Assembly (NCBI GenBank): GCA_016702605.1
Contig: JADJDQ010000021.1
Location: 1,628,844-1,692,843 of the forward strand
Origin: Candidatus Intricatilinea gracilis
GTDB lineage: Bacteria; Pseudomonadota; Gammaproteobacteria; Burkholderiales; Burkholderiaceae_C
DNA length: 64,000 nucleotides
Direction of reading: 5' to 3'
In this document: piece after piece, positions 1 to 8,734 of the stretch
How positions within the stretch are numbered: position 1 is the stretch's first letter
How the letters are laid out: each line of letters starts with the position of its first letter
Translations under genes and position numbers: made by a program
The notes under the pieces: generated by a model
Database searches by the model: none
What the model was told of the DNA's origin: nothing
Seen by the model: the letters and a program-made list of their open reading frames with translations, nothing else

Positions 1-1
1 G

Positions 2-796
2 GCCGACGTGCTGGTCAATGCACGACTGGCGGCCGACTCGGTCGGTGCGACCAAGATGGACCGTCCGGAATGGGGAGCAGTGCACCCGACACTGTCCGAG
101 GTCTACATGACCCTGACAAACAACAACGCCTCCAACCGCGTCGACCCTGCGTCGGTAGCCCCGTTGACCGGCCGTCAGGCCAAGCCCGACGCAGCCAACC
201 CGCGTTGGTACGACGATGGTGAAGGCAATCGAGGCAACCCCAACGGACACATCATCCGCTGGAAGGAAACCGGCGCAACGGCCTTCGCCTGGGACATCTA
301 CCTCTTCGGCGCCGAGAACGATGCCGCTGCCAACGTGAACCTGTCGAACCTGACGGCGGTGAACGACTTCTCGAGCCCGGACGGCGCCTGCTTCGACCAG
401 CGCGGCGTGTTGTGGATCCAGACCGACGACGGCGCCTACACCGACGTCACCAACTGCATGTTGCTGGCCGCCCTGCCCGGCAAGGTGGGTGACGGTGGCC
501 CGGCCACGGCAGTCGGTGGCACGGCGACCATCAAGGGTGCCGATGCGACGGCCGATAACCTGCGCCGATTCCTGGTCGGCCCGAAGGACTGCGAGATCAC
601 CGGCTTTGCCATCACTCCGGATGCCAAGACGATGTTCATCAACGTCCAGCATCCCGGCGAAAGCAGCGCCGACCAAGGCGCTGGCTTGATCAGCCATTGG
701 CCCGACAGCCAGACCACGGCGGCTTCCACGAAACGCCCGCGTTCTGCCACGGTGTGTGTGGCGCGTACCAACGGCGGAGAGATCGGCCTGACCTGA
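2..796 (+). CDS. PhoX-like (DUF839) phosphatase, C-terminal part
   Basis: This frame is open from the left edge of the window, so the entry is the last 264 or so residues of a longer protein. The segment contains blocks typical of the PhoX/DUF839 family, such as EVYMTLTNN, GHIIRW, DFSSPDGACFD and FAITPDAKTMFINVQHPGE. PhoX enzymes are secreted, calcium-dependent alkaline phosphatases that release phosphate from organic esters in the periplasm or outside the cell. Known family members are full-length proteins of well over 500 residues, so more than half is missing here because of the window edge, not mutation. A strong hairpin follows the stop. The neighbourhood (ppx, ppk1, Pho-box promoters) fits a phosphate-scavenging role. 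The family is fairly sure; substrate and localisation are inferred. Confidence 0.8.
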   Translation, partial: ADVLVNARLAADSVGATKMDRPEWGAVHPTLSEVYMTLTNNNASNRVDPASVAPLTGRQAKPDAANPRWYDDGEGNRGNPNGHIIRWKETGATAFAWDIYLFGAENDAAANVNLSNLTAVNDFSSPDGACFDQRGVLWIQTDDGAYTDVTNCMLLAALPGKVGDGGPATAVGGTATIKGADATADNLRRFLVGPKDCEITGFAITPDAKTMFINVQHPGESSADQGAGLISHWPDSQTTAASTKRPRSATVCVARTNGGEIGLT

Positions 797-812
797 TCGA
801 TCGATGCCACGA

Positions 813-839
813 ACAAGGCGGGCCTCAGGCCCGCCTTGT
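813..839. terminator. Hairpin terminator between the convergent phoX-like gene and ppx
   Basis: There is a perfect 12-bp inverted repeat (acaaggcgggcc / ggcccgccttgt) with a 3-base loop, 17 bases after the phoX-like stop. No clear T-run follows. It sits between two convergent genes and could serve both. Confidence 0.6.
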
Positions 840-964
840 CGATGTCAGCACAGATTGCCCGTGGAGGTCGCGGTCGACGCGCGTGATGCGACGTGATCTC
901 TGATCAAGCGCCAAGCCCGAGGTCGCCACCTGGCGCGCATCAGGCCCGCCGCGGGACCACGCGA

Positions 965-2551
965 TCAACCGAGTTGCAGCGTCAGATCACCGGTGCGGGC
1001 CCAGGCCTGCGCTTCTTCGCGCAGCAGGTACATGCCGCGTGGGTTGGCTGCGGCCCAGGCTGGATCGAGTGTCAAGGTCGCAACCGACCCACTCAGCGTG
1101 ATGTGTGGTGGTGCTTCGAGCAAGACACACCGTGCGTGGCAGAACAATACGGCCAGCCGCAGGGCCAGCACCTGCACTGCACGGCGCGGCTGGGCGAGCA
1201 ACGCCTCGATCTTGCGCAGGCCGCCGCGCTGGCCCAGCACCACGTCGGCGATACGACGCTGCTGGCTTTGCGAGAAGCCCGGCGCATCGATATGGGCCAG
1301 CAGATAGGCGCTGTGGCGATGGTGGTCGTGGTGCGACACACTCATGCCGATCTCGTGCAGATCGGCGGCCCAGGCCAGTTCCTGGCGCGCCTCGAACGGT
1401 GGCTCAACCACCAGTTGATCGAACAAGGCCAGGGCAAGCACTTGCACCCGCCTGGCCTGCTGCAGGTCGACCTGGAACCGTTGCTGCAGGTCGGCCACGG
1501 TGTCGTCGCGCCAGCCCTGGCTGTTGTGTTCACGTTCGGCACGGATACGTTCAGCCAGATCGAAGACCACGCCCTGCCGCAAGGCCGCACGGGTGGGTCG
1601 CAGTTCGGCGATGCCGAACTCGGCGAACAACGCGGCCAGGATGGCCAGTCCACCGGGCAACACGGCGCGGCGTTCGTCGCGCAGACCTTCGAGCGAAAGC
1701 GCCTGCACCGAGCCAGCCGCGACACATTGGCGGATGCACCAGCGCAGGCCGTCGGGTGTGATGTCGCCGTCGCTGCGGCCATTGGCGGCCAGCAACTGGC
1801 TCACGGCACTGGCCGTGCCCGACGAGCCGAGTGCGTCGGTCCAGCGCTCGTGGCTGAAGGCCTGCACGGCTTCTTCGAACTCGGCACCGGCGGCGGTCTG
1901 CGCCTGGCGAAAGGCGAGTTCGGTGCAGCGGCCGTCCGGAAAGAAACGCTCCGACAGACTCACGCTGCCGACCTGGAACGACTCGGCCAACCTGGGCGTC
2001 TGCCCATGGCCGAGGATGAGTTCGGTCGAGCGCCCACCGATGTCGACCACCAGGCGAGCATGTTGTGCCGGCTCGAGGCGCGACACACCGGCGTAGATCA
2101 GGCGCGCCTCTTCGCGGCCCGAGATCACCTCGATCGGATAGCCCAGCACCTGCTCGGCTCGGGCCAGAAAGTCATCGCGGTTGCGTGCCTCGCGCAGTGT
2201 CTGGGTGGCCACGGCGCGCAACTGCACCGCCGGCAGTCCGCCCAGCCGTTGGCGGAAACGCGCCAGGCAGGCCAGGCCCCGCCCCACCGCCTCGGGGCTG
2301 AGGCGGCCCTGGCTGTCGATGCCGCCGCCCAGTCGCACCATGTCCTTGAGGTAGGCGATGCGGCGGTACTCACCCTCGCGGATCTGGGCCAGTTCGAGCC
2401 GGAAGCTGTTGGAGCCGATGTCGATGGCCGCGAGCACACCGCGCCAATGGGTGCCGTGTGCCGGCGCGGCCTGCGCCATGGGTGAGCTGAGTGGCGGCAC
2501 CGCGCCGTCGAACACCGAATCCTGGCCAAGCACCGTATCGTGGGCACTCAT
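965..2551 (-). CDS. ppx: Exopolyphosphatase, Ppx/GppA family
   Basis: This cytoplasmic enzyme removes terminal phosphates from polyphosphate (or converts pppGpp to ppGpp in GppA members). The 528-residue form has the actin-like phosphate loop DIGSNS at about residues 44-49, the catalytic-Glu block SGREEARLIY near 145-154, and the second nucleotide loop DIGGRSTE at about 170-177. The usual family motif there is DIGGGSTE, so one Gly is Arg. The C-terminal third is the HD-like helical domain (DLHEIG, HRHSAYLL). The start at 2551 is chosen because GAGG lies about 7 bases upstream; an ATG at 2599 would add 16 residues. A Pho box lies about 85 bp upstream. A second, stand-alone copy of the C-terminal domain lies at 5703-6503. 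Confidence 0.93.
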   Translation of the reverse strand: MSAHDTVLGQDSVFDGAVPPLSSPMAQAAPAHGTHWRGVLAAIDIGSNSFRLELAQIREGEYRRIAYLKDMVRLGGGIDSQGRLSPEAVGRGLACLARFRQRLGGLPAVQLRAVATQTLREARNRDDFLARAEQVLGYPIEVISGREEARLIYAGVSRLEPAQHARLVVDIGGRSTELILGHGQTPRLAESFQVGSVSLSERFFPDGRCTELAFRQAQTAAGAEFEEAVQAFSHERWTDALGSSGTASAVSQLLAANGRSDGDITPDGLRWCIRQCVAAGSVQALSLEGLRDERRAVLPGGLAILAALFAEFGIAELRPTRAALRQGVVFDLAERIRAEREHNSQGWRDDTVADLQQRFQVDLQQARRVQVLALALFDQLVVEPPFEARQELAWAADLHEIGMSVSHHDHHRHSAYLLAHIDAPGFSQSQQRRIADVVLGQRGGLRKIEALLAQPRRAVQVLALRLAVLFCHARCVLLEAPPHITLSGSVATLTLDPAWAAANPRGMYLLREEAQAWARTGDLTLQLG

Positions 2552-2619
2552 GCCGCAACCTCGACCAGGGACACACGAACGTTGACCATGCTGCGACACC
2601 GCAAACTGCTAAAAACAGC

Positions 2620-2653
2620 AGCTTAGAGCGCGAATGTGACAGAACGATGGCAG
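2620..2653 (-). promoter_or_regulatory. Pho box and -10 of ppx
   Basis: Read on the minus strand, CTGCCAT-cgtt-CTGTCAC (2636-2653) matches the PhoB box pattern of two 7-bp repeats with a 4-bp spacer. A TAAGCT hexamer (2620-2625) follows after 10 bp, the usual spacing in PhoB-activated promoters. An extra CTGTCAC lies at 2665-2671. PhoB binding is inferred. Confidence 0.65.
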
Positions 2654-2701
2654 TTTGCCAGGGCGTGACAGCGGTGCGCCCAGCGTCACGCACCCGGGTG
2701 A

Positions 2702-3334
2702 TCAAGCGCTCTTGGGGCGCCCGGTCTTGAGCGGCGGCACGGCTTGCAGCGCGGCGAGCAGGGTCTCGTCGTTCATGGCGGCCAGGGTGGCGACACCGGC
2801 GCGCAGCAACTCACTCTTCTTGACATGGTGTGCCAGCGCCAGAGCACGGCGCTTGAGTGCGCTGAGTTGTGTGTATTCGAGCTCGGGCATGGTGAAACTG
2901 TCGCGCACCAGCTTGACCTTGGGCGCCTCGGCCCGGGCCACATCTGCAACCGTCCTGGCCTTGGCGGTCTTGACCGCCTTGGTCGCCTTGGCCGGCGGCG
3001 CTGCCGCCACCTTGGCCTTGACTGGCTTGACCGCTTTCACGGGCTTGACCACTTTTGCTGCCTTGACAGGTTTGGCGGTTTCCGTCGCCTTGGCCACCTT
3101 GGCCGGCTTGGCAGGCTTGGCCGCCTTGTCGGCCTGGGCTACCTGAGCAGGCTTGGCGAGCTTGGCAGGTTTCTTGTCAGCCGGCGCGTCAACAACAGCG
3201 GCGGCTTGCTTGCGGGCGGCCTTGGGCGCCGCGGCCTTCTTGACGGCCGCTTGCGGCGCGGCCACCGCGACTTCGGGTGTGGCAGCGGGCGCGGGTACGG
3301 CGGCCGGTGTGGACGGGCTGGTCGGACTGTTCAT
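2702..3334 (-). CDS. Histone H1-like Ala/Lys/Pro-rich protein
   Basis: This 210-residue protein has two parts. Residues of about 1-140 are low-complexity, built from repeated KPAK, KAAK and KPVK units, and strongly basic. This resembles the lysine-rich tails of bacterial histone H1-like proteins. The last 70 residues form a normal folded segment beginning VRDSFTMPELEY and including KKSELLRAG and LKTGRP. That tail recurs in many betaproteobacterial proteins, and it could be a small helical DNA-contacting unit, which is my inference. The start at 3334 is preferred because AGGAG lies 6 bases upstream; the ATG 6 bases earlier abuts the ribosome site. A nucleoid-associated role, perhaps linked to polyphosphate or storage metabolism, is plausible but unproven. 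Confidence 0.72.
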   Translation of the reverse strand: MNSPTSPSTPAAVPAPAATPEVAVAAPQAAVKKAAAPKAARKQAAAVVDAPADKKPAKLAKPAQVAQADKAAKPAKPAKVAKATETAKPVKAAKVVKPVKAVKPVKAKVAAAPPAKATKAVKTAKARTVADVARAEAPKVKLVRDSFTMPELEYTQLSALKRRALALAHHVKKSELLRAGVATLAAMNDETLLAALQAVPPLKTGRPKSA

Positions 3335-3354
3335 GGTCATCTCCTGGTATTGAA

Positions 3355-3376
3355 GTAAACAGTATAAATCGTTTAC
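3355..3376 (-). promoter_or_regulatory. Palindromic operator/promoter of the histone-like gene
   Basis: A perfect 6-bp dyad (gtaaac / gtttac) with a 10-base spacer lies 20-42 bases upstream of the start. Read toward the gene, the spacer contains TATACT, a good -10 candidate, so a protein bound to the dyad would cover the promoter. No clear -35 is visible. The regulator is unknown. Confidence 0.4.
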
Positions 3377-3421
3377 ACCAACAACCAGGCACACTCGGCC
3401 GAGCCGATGGCAGCGCGGCGA

Positions 3422-4633
3422 TCAGTCGTCGCCCCGCCCCCTGAACGCCAGCCAGGCCGCAATCAGCGTGAAGGTGATGACGATGGCGACGATGACCAGA
3501 AAGCCGTGCTGATAGTCGGCCAGTGGTATGCCGCCCACGTTCATGCCCAGCAAGCCGGCGATGATGTTGATCGGCAGCGCCAGCACGGTGACGATGGTCA
3601 ACACGAACAGGCTGCGGCCGTTTTGTTCGTTGACCTCGGCCGCGACCTCTTCCTGCAGCAGCTTGACACGTTCCTGCAGCGCCACCATGTCGCGCAACAC
3701 CACCGAGAACTCCTCGGTCGCGTCACGCAGGTCCTGGCCATCGAGCTCGGCCATCCACGCCGGTGGATGTTGCAGCAGCCGAAACAGCGCCGCCGGTTCG
3801 GGCAACAACAGGCGCTGCAGGCGCACCAGCAACCTTCGCATGGCGCCCAGCCTGGCCCGTTTGTGCGCCAGCCGGCCGGCGAGCAGGCGATCCTCGACCT
3901 CGTCGACCCGGGCGGTGGCCTGGCGCACCAGATCGACCAGCACATCGGCCTGGCGGCGCAGCAGCTGCGCCAGCAGGTCGGCGGGTGAACGCACCGGCTC
4001 GCCGTCTCGCACCGCCACCCGCAACTGGTCGATCGACCGCAAGGGTGTGCGCCGCCCGGTGATGAAGACCCGTTCGTTCAGGCAGATCCACAAGGTGGCG
4101 GTGTCCGATGGCTCGAAGGCAAAGTCGAACTGCAGATCGTTCACCACCGCCAGCAAGGCCTGCTCGAACCGTTCGACGCGGGTCGAATGCAGCCCGCCGC
4201 GCAAGGTCTCGAAAAACGCCTCGGGCAGATCGGCATGGCGCGCCAGCCAGCGTTCGGCGTTGGCATGCGCCAGGTTGAAGTGCAGCCAGATGAAGCCGGG
4301 GTCGGTGGCGTCAGCCGTAGTCTCGGGCGGCGCCGCTGGCCCGTTGGCGTGTGTCTCGGCCGAAGCACTGCTGTCGTCGGATGCCAGCAGGGCCACAGCC
4401 TCGCCCAGGTGTGCGAGCCAACTTTCGGCCCGAGCAGCGTCGATGGCACGTGCACGCAGGCCGGCGTCGTCCCCCTGGGCCTCGTCGACCCCTGCGGCGT
4501 CGAAGTGGTAGCCCCAGATCAATCCGGTGTCGTCGCTGCCGTAAGGCCCGGGCCGCAGCGGCGTTCCGCCTGGGCCGGCTGGCACGGCGCTGTCGCGCAC
4601 GGGCTTGCTGAAGAGGTCGTTGAACATGGCCAT
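3422..4633 (-). CDS. CorA/ZntB-type divalent cation transporter
   Basis: CorA-superfamily proteins are pentameric inner-membrane channels for Mg2+, Zn2+ or Co2+. This one (403 residues from 4633) has the large soluble N-terminal domain, a long charged helix (LQERVKLLQEEVAAEVNEQ) and two C-terminal membrane helices separated by GMNVGGIP. The signature CorA motif GMN is present, and the following GGIP is the form seen in ZntB zinc transporters, so Zn2+ is as likely as Mg2+. It ends RGRGDD. The start is uncertain: in-frame ATGs at 4627, 4633, 4666 and 4699 have no convincing ribosome site. The gene is divergent from, and may overlap, the promoter of the metallophosphoesterase at 4748. Confidence 0.85.
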   Translation of the reverse strand: MAMFNDLFSKPVRDSAVPAGPGGTPLRPGPYGSDDTGLIWGYHFDAAGVDEAQGDDAGLRARAIDAARAESWLAHLGEAVALLASDDSSASAETHANGPAAPPETTADATDPGFIWLHFNLAHANAERWLARHADLPEAFFETLRGGLHSTRVERFEQALLAVVNDLQFDFAFEPSDTATLWICLNERVFITGRRTPLRSIDQLRVAVRDGEPVRSPADLLAQLLRRQADVLVDLVRQATARVDEVEDRLLAGRLAHKRARLGAMRRLLVRLQRLLLPEPAALFRLLQHPPAWMAELDGQDLRDATEEFSVVLRDMVALQERVKLLQEEVAAEVNEQNGRSLFVLTIVTVLALPINIIAGLLGMNVGGIPLADYQHGFLVIVAIVITFTLIAAWLAFRGRGDD

Positions 4634-4702
4634 GGCGTCGATGCTGAGGCATGAAGTCTGCCGCATGGTGATCGCCCCACGGTGAAGTTGTTGGCGCACG
4701 GC

Positions 4703-4736
4703 AAGTCACACAACCGTCATCGTCCCATCGTCAGCT
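4703..4736 (+). promoter_or_regulatory. Candidate Pho box and -10 upstream of the PlcP/LpxH-like gene
   Basis: AAGTCAC-acaa-CCGTCAT (4703-4720) fits the 7+4+7 PhoB repeat pattern, with GTCA kept in both halves. TCAGCT follows after 10 bp. It is weaker than the ppk1 and ppx boxes. Confidence 0.45.
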
Positions 4737-4747
4737 CGTCATCTGCC

Positions 4748-5683
4748 ATGCCGACCATGCGTGGCATGAATGTGCCAGCACTCAACTTCCTGCGCCTGCC
4801 TGCCCACCTCGCAAGGTTTGCGGACAGCTCGCTGTCCGAGGCCGTGACACAGGAGCCGGTCGTGCCTGAACCCGCCACCAAACCGAGCACCCACCGCTTG
4901 TCGGTGCGCAGCGTGTTCATTTCGGATGTGCACCTGGGTACCCCAGGTTGCCAGGCCGAAGCGCTGCTGGACTTTCTGCGCACGGTGCATTGTGATCACC
5001 TCTACCTGGTAGGCGACATCGTCGACGGCTGGCAATTGCGCCGACGCTGGTTCTGGCCGCAGGCCCACAACGATGTGATGCAAAAGCTGCTGCGCAAGGC
5101 GCGCAAGGGCACACGTGTGGTGTTCGTGCCGGGCAACCACGACGAGTTCGCACGCAAATACGTCGGCCTGCATTTCGGAGGTGTCGAGGTGGTGACCGAC
5201 TGTGTACACACCACCGCCGACGGTCGCAAATACTGGATCACCCACGGCGATCTGTTCGACGGCGTCGTGCAGTGCCACCGCTGGTTGGCCCTGCTCGGCG
5301 ACCAGGCCTACGAGTTCACGCTCAGGCTGAATCGCCACCTCAACTCGCTGCGCGCCCGTCTGGGCCTGCCCTACTGGTCGCTGTCGCGATACCTCAAGCT
5401 CAAGGTCAAGCGCGCCGTGAGTTTCATCGGTGACTTCGAGGAAGCCGTGGCGCGGGAAACCCGCAAGCGTGGTCTGGACGGTGTGATCTGCGGCCACATC
5501 CACCATGCCGAGTTGCGCCAGGTGGGCGGCATCACCTACGCCAACGACGGCGACTGGGTCGAAAGCCTCACGGCCCTGGTCGAACACGACGACGGCCGCC
5601 TAGAGATCATCGATTGGGCCGAGGATCTGCGCGCCCGCCGCCAGACGGCGGTTGCGGCCCTCGCCAGTTCGGTCGCGGCCTGA
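4748..5683 (+). CDS. PlcP/LpxH-like metallophosphoesterase
   Basis: This calcineurin-like phosphoesterase (about 311 residues) belongs to the COG2908 group, usually annotated UDP-2,3-diacylglucosamine diphosphatase. All metal-binding motifs are present: SDVHLG, GDIVDGW, PGNHDE, THGDLFD and GHIHHA. Blocks such as YLVGDIVDGWQL, WPQAHNDV and GLPYWSLSRYLKLKVK resemble the phospholipase C PlcP of Sinorhizobium, which under phosphate limitation splits phospholipid so the membrane can be rebuilt with phosphorus-free lipids. A Pho-box-like site just upstream and olsB in the same block favour that role over lipid A synthesis, but this is inference. Three ATGs (4748, 4757, 4766) are in frame and none has a clear ribosome site, so the N-terminus is uncertain. 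Confidence 0.82.
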   Translation: MPTMRGMNVPALNFLRLPAHLARFADSSLSEAVTQEPVVPEPATKPSTHRLSVRSVFISDVHLGTPGCQAEALLDFLRTVHCDHLYLVGDIVDGWQLRRRWFWPQAHNDVMQKLLRKARKGTRVVFVPGNHDEFARKYVGLHFGGVEVVTDCVHTTADGRKYWITHGDLFDGVVQCHRWLALLGDQAYEFTLRLNRHLNSLRARLGLPYWSLSRYLKLKVKRAVSFIGDFEEAVARETRKRGLDGVICGHIHHAELRQVGGITYANDGDWVESLTALVEHDDGRLEIIDWAEDLRARRQTAVAALASSVAA

Positions 5684-5702
5684 GGCCGACTGGCTCGCCA
5701 TC

Positions 5703-6503
5703 ATGACCACACCAGCCTCACACGGCCGGGCCCGCGCTTTGGTCGACGCGGTCGCCCACCCGGCACCCAGCGGCTGGGCAGTTGGCCGCGATTCGAAGAT
5801 CGGTGTTTGTCAATCCGCGCTTTTCGACTTGCTGGAGCCCCGCCGCCCCGATCCAGCCAAGGTGGCCTGGATTCGGGGCACGCCCCTGCACACGGTCCGG
5901 CAGCGCGACGGCGAGCGCCTGTCCGATCTACAGGACCTGCGAGATCGCACCACCATGGCGCTGCAGCGACGTTTCGGTGTCGATGCTGGTCAGGCGACGC
6001 GGGTACGTCGTACTGCGCAATCGCTGTACGCCCAGTTGGCGCCACTGGCCGCCCACGAGCAGCAGCGCGAGCTGGGCTGGAGCGCCGATCTGCACGAGAT
6101 CGGCTTGGCTGTGTCTCACCACGGTCACCATCACCACAGCGCCTACCTGCTGGAACATGTCGACGCCGCAGGTTTCTCGCGAGCACAGCAGCGCCGGGTG
6201 ACTCAGCTGGTGCTGGGGCAACGCGGCGGCTTGCGCAAATCGCGCGACCTGTGTTCGGACAGGGCGGGCGCCGTCCAGTTGCTCGCCCTGCGCTTGGCCG
6301 TGCTGCTTTGCCAGCCGCGCATCGATCCGCCCCAGGGTCTGCAGGTGGCGCTGGTCACGCGACCCAAGGCCCGCACGCTGACTCTGCGCTGGCCCGCCAG
6401 CTGGGCCGTCGAACTGCAGCAAACGGTCCATCTGCTCGACAAGGAAGCCGTCAACTGGGCCGGCCTGGCAGATGTCGAGGTGAGCACCGGAGCGTTGAAA
6501 TAG
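5703..6503 (+). CDS. Stand-alone Ppx C-terminal HD-like domain protein
   Basis: This 266-residue protein lacks the actin-like catalytic domain of exopolyphosphatases but is clearly related to the last third of the ppx product at 965-2551. Shared blocks include WSADLHEIGLAVSHH, HHSAYLLEH, AGFSRAQQRR, LVLGQRGGLRK and LALRLAVLLC. In long Ppx proteins this domain helps bind polyphosphate and set chain-length preference, so a free copy might bind polyphosphate or modulate Ppx or PPK1. The first 80 or so residues look unlike any domain I know. The ATG at 5703 starts 19 bases after the previous gene, and ppk1 follows after 61 bases. It could be a decayed ppx duplicate that kept its frame. Its position beside ppk1 argues for a retained role. 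Confidence 0.7.
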   Translation: MTTPASHGRARALVDAVAHPAPSGWAVGRDSKIGVCQSALFDLLEPRRPDPAKVAWIRGTPLHTVRQRDGERLSDLQDLRDRTTMALQRRFGVDAGQATRVRRTAQSLYAQLAPLAAHEQQRELGWSADLHEIGLAVSHHGHHHHSAYLLEHVDAAGFSRAQQRRVTQLVLGQRGGLRKSRDLCSDRAGAVQLLALRLAVLLCQPRIDPPQGLQVALVTRPKARTLTLRWPASWAVELQQTVHLLDKEAVNWAGLADVEVSTGALK

Positions 6504-6524
6504 TCACGCGCTGCGGCCAACCGA

Positions 6525-6558
6525 CTGTCACGAAACAGTCACGGCCGGTGCATAGCAT
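6525..6558 (+). promoter_or_regulatory. Pho box and -10 of ppk1
   Basis: CTGTCAC-gaaa-CAGTCAC (6525-6542) is close to the PhoB consensus, followed after exactly 10 bp by TAGCAT (6553-6558). The start codon lies only 6 bases beyond this hexamer, so the transcript leader would be very short or leaderless. This is one of the clearest boxes in the window. Confidence 0.7.
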
Positions 6559-6564
6559 GCGGCC

Positions 6565-8616
6565 ATGGTCCATCACGATACGGCGCCGCGTGTGCGCCTG
6601 CTCAACCGCGAACGTTCGATTCTTGCCTTCAACCGCCGAGTGCTGGCGCAGGCACGACGCAGCGACGTGCCGTTGCTCGAACGCTTGCGCTACGTGTGTA
6701 TCGTGGCGTCGAACATGGACGAGTTCTTCGAGGTGCGTTTTGCTGCGGCACTCGAAGCCGCCGTGTTGCCGGGCAGCTCGACCACCCGAGGTGAACTGGC
6801 CGAGGTGGCGGGTGAAGCCCATCAGCTGACCGACGAGCAATACGCCATCTTCAACGACGAGTTGATGCCGGCGCTGGCCGAACAGGGCATCGTCATCCTC
6901 AACCATGCCGACCGCAACGCGGCACAGCGCAAGTGGGTGGCCAACTTCTATCACCGCGAGGTGGAGCCCTTGCTGGCGCCGCTGGGCCTGGACCCGGCGC
7001 ACCCGTTTCCGCAAGTGGCCAACAAGTCGCTCAACTTCATCGTGCAACTGGGCGGCGCCGATGCCTTCGGGCGCGAGAACGGCATCGCCATCGTCAAGGT
7101 GCCACGGGTGCTGCCGCGGGTCATCCGCCTGCCCGACAGCCTGGTGAACGGTCGCCAGGCGTTCGTGCTGCTATCGAGCGTGATCCGCGCACATCTGGAA
7201 GAACTGTTTCCAGGCCGCACGGTCGAGTCGTTCTCGCAGTTTCGTGTCACGCGGGATTCGGACCTGGACGTCGACGAAGACGAAGTCACCAACCTGCGCC
7301 AGGCCCTGCGCAGTGAACTCAGCACGCGCCACTACGGCAAGGCGATCCGGCTGGAAGTGGTCAAGTCCTGCCCCGAGGCCTTGAGCGACTACCTGCTCGA
7401 CCACTTCGACCTGCCCGGCGCGGCCTTGCATCGCCTGGACGGCCCGGTCAACCTGGTGCGCATGAATTCGCTGATCGACCAGGCCAACGCGCCGCATCTG
7501 CGCTTCAAGCCACACGAGCCGGTGTGGCCACACAAGAGCCTGCCGCGTACACGCTCGATCATGGCCAGCATCGCCAAACGCGACGTGTTGCTGCACCAGC
7601 CCTTCGAGTCGTTCGACCCGGTCATCGAGTTCCTGCGCGAGGCGGTCGAAGACCCGGCCGTGCTGGCCATCAAACAGACCGTCTACCGCACCGGTAGTGA
7701 ATCCAAGCTGATGGAACTGCTGATCGAGGCGGTGCGGCGCGGCAAGGAAGTGCTGGTGGTCGTCGAGCTCAAGGCCCGTTTCGACGAAGAGGCCAACATC
7801 AACTGGGCCGAACGCCTGGAGGCCGTGGGCGCCCAGGTGGTGTACGGCATCGTCGGCATGAAGACGCATGCCAAGCTGCTGCTGGTGACCCGCAAGCAAG
7901 GCCAACGCATGGTGCGGTACCTGCACCTGTCGACCGGCAACTACAACCCCAAGACGGCCCGCCTGTACACCGACATCGGCTACTTCACCGCCGACACCGA
8001 ACTCACCGACGATGCCGAGTCGGTGTTCCAGCATCTGGCCAGCCTGAACCGGCTGCGCGAGACCCGACGCCTGCTGGTCGCCCCGTCGACGCTGCAAGCC
8101 GGCATGGTGGCGCTGCTGGCGCGGGTCGAACAGGCTGCCCGGGCGGGACAGACGGCACGAGTAGTGGCCAAGTTCAACGCCCTCACCGACCCGGTGCTGA
8201 TCCACGCACTCATCTTGGCCGCACAGGCCGGCGCGCAGATCGATCTCATCATCCGCGGCGCCTGCATGTTGCCACCAGGCATACCGGGAGCGACCGACAA
8301 CATCCGTGTGCGGTCGGTGGTCGGGCGCTTTCTGGAGCACAGCCGGGTCTTCCTGTTCAGATGGGGTGACGGCGTCGACGACGAAGCCCTGTACCTCAGC
8401 AGCGCCGACTGGATGGGCCGCAACATGACCCGCCGCATCGAGGTGGCGTGGCCCATCGCCAACCACGTGCTGCGCCGGCGTGTCATCGACGAGTGCCTGC
8501 TGCCCTACCTCAATGACGACGTCGACGCCTGGCAACTCGACAGCCACGGCAACTACACGATGGTGCCGAACGAGCGCGGACTCAGCGCCCAGCAGGGCCT
8601 GGTCGAGTCGGACTGA
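6565..8616 (+). CDS. ppk1: Polyphosphate kinase 1
   Basis: PPK1 makes polyphosphate from the gamma-phosphate of ATP, reversibly, through a phosphohistidine intermediate. The 683-residue length is normal for the family. The N-terminal domain begins LLNRERSILAFNRRVL and contains ASNMDEFFEVR. The catalytic domains contain KQTVYRTG, ARFDEEANINWAERL, MKTHAKLLLV and LSTGNYNPKTA. The phosphorylated His falls at residue 435 and the second catalytic His (FLEHSRVF) at 592, the same numbers as in the Escherichia coli enzyme. A strong Pho box lies immediately upstream. Together with ppx and the Ppx-domain protein it forms a polyphosphate synthesis and degradation module. Confidence 0.97.
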   Translation: MVHHDTAPRVRLLNRERSILAFNRRVLAQARRSDVPLLERLRYVCIVASNMDEFFEVRFAAALEAAVLPGSSTTRGELAEVAGEAHQLTDEQYAIFNDELMPALAEQGIVILNHADRNAAQRKWVANFYHREVEPLLAPLGLDPAHPFPQVANKSLNFIVQLGGADAFGRENGIAIVKVPRVLPRVIRLPDSLVNGRQAFVLLSSVIRAHLEELFPGRTVESFSQFRVTRDSDLDVDEDEVTNLRQALRSELSTRHYGKAIRLEVVKSCPEALSDYLLDHFDLPGAALHRLDGPVNLVRMNSLIDQANAPHLRFKPHEPVWPHKSLPRTRSIMASIAKRDVLLHQPFESFDPVIEFLREAVEDPAVLAIKQTVYRTGSESKLMELLIEAVRRGKEVLVVVELKARFDEEANINWAERLEAVGAQVVYGIVGMKTHAKLLLVTRKQGQRMVRYLHLSTGNYNPKTARLYTDIGYFTADTELTDDAESVFQHLASLNRLRETRRLLVAPSTLQAGMVALLARVEQAARAGQTARVVAKFNALTDPVLIHALILAAQAGAQIDLIIRGACMLPPGIPGATDNIRVRSVVGRFLEHSRVFLFRWGDGVDDEALYLSSADWMGRNMTRRIEVAWPIANHVLRRRVIDECLLPYLNDDVDAWQLDSHGNYTMVPNERGLSAQQGLVESD

Positions 8617-8734
8617 GCCGCTCGACCGCGGCACGGCGTGGTGTCGTCGAGTCGACGTGTCACCGAACTTGCGCCTCAACCCTCTGGTGCTTCGCTCAAC
8701 TGGCGCTGAATCGGCGCGCCATCGCGCCATCGTG

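Noticed and set aside
893..2485. A 530-residue plus-strand frame opposite ppx
   Set aside because: It is a shadow; the minus-strand product has all Ppx motifs.
2985..3180. Short repeated DNA units as a possible repeat array
   Set aside because: They encode the KPAK/KAAK protein repeats of the histone-like gene; spacing and sequence vary, and they are not CRISPR-like.
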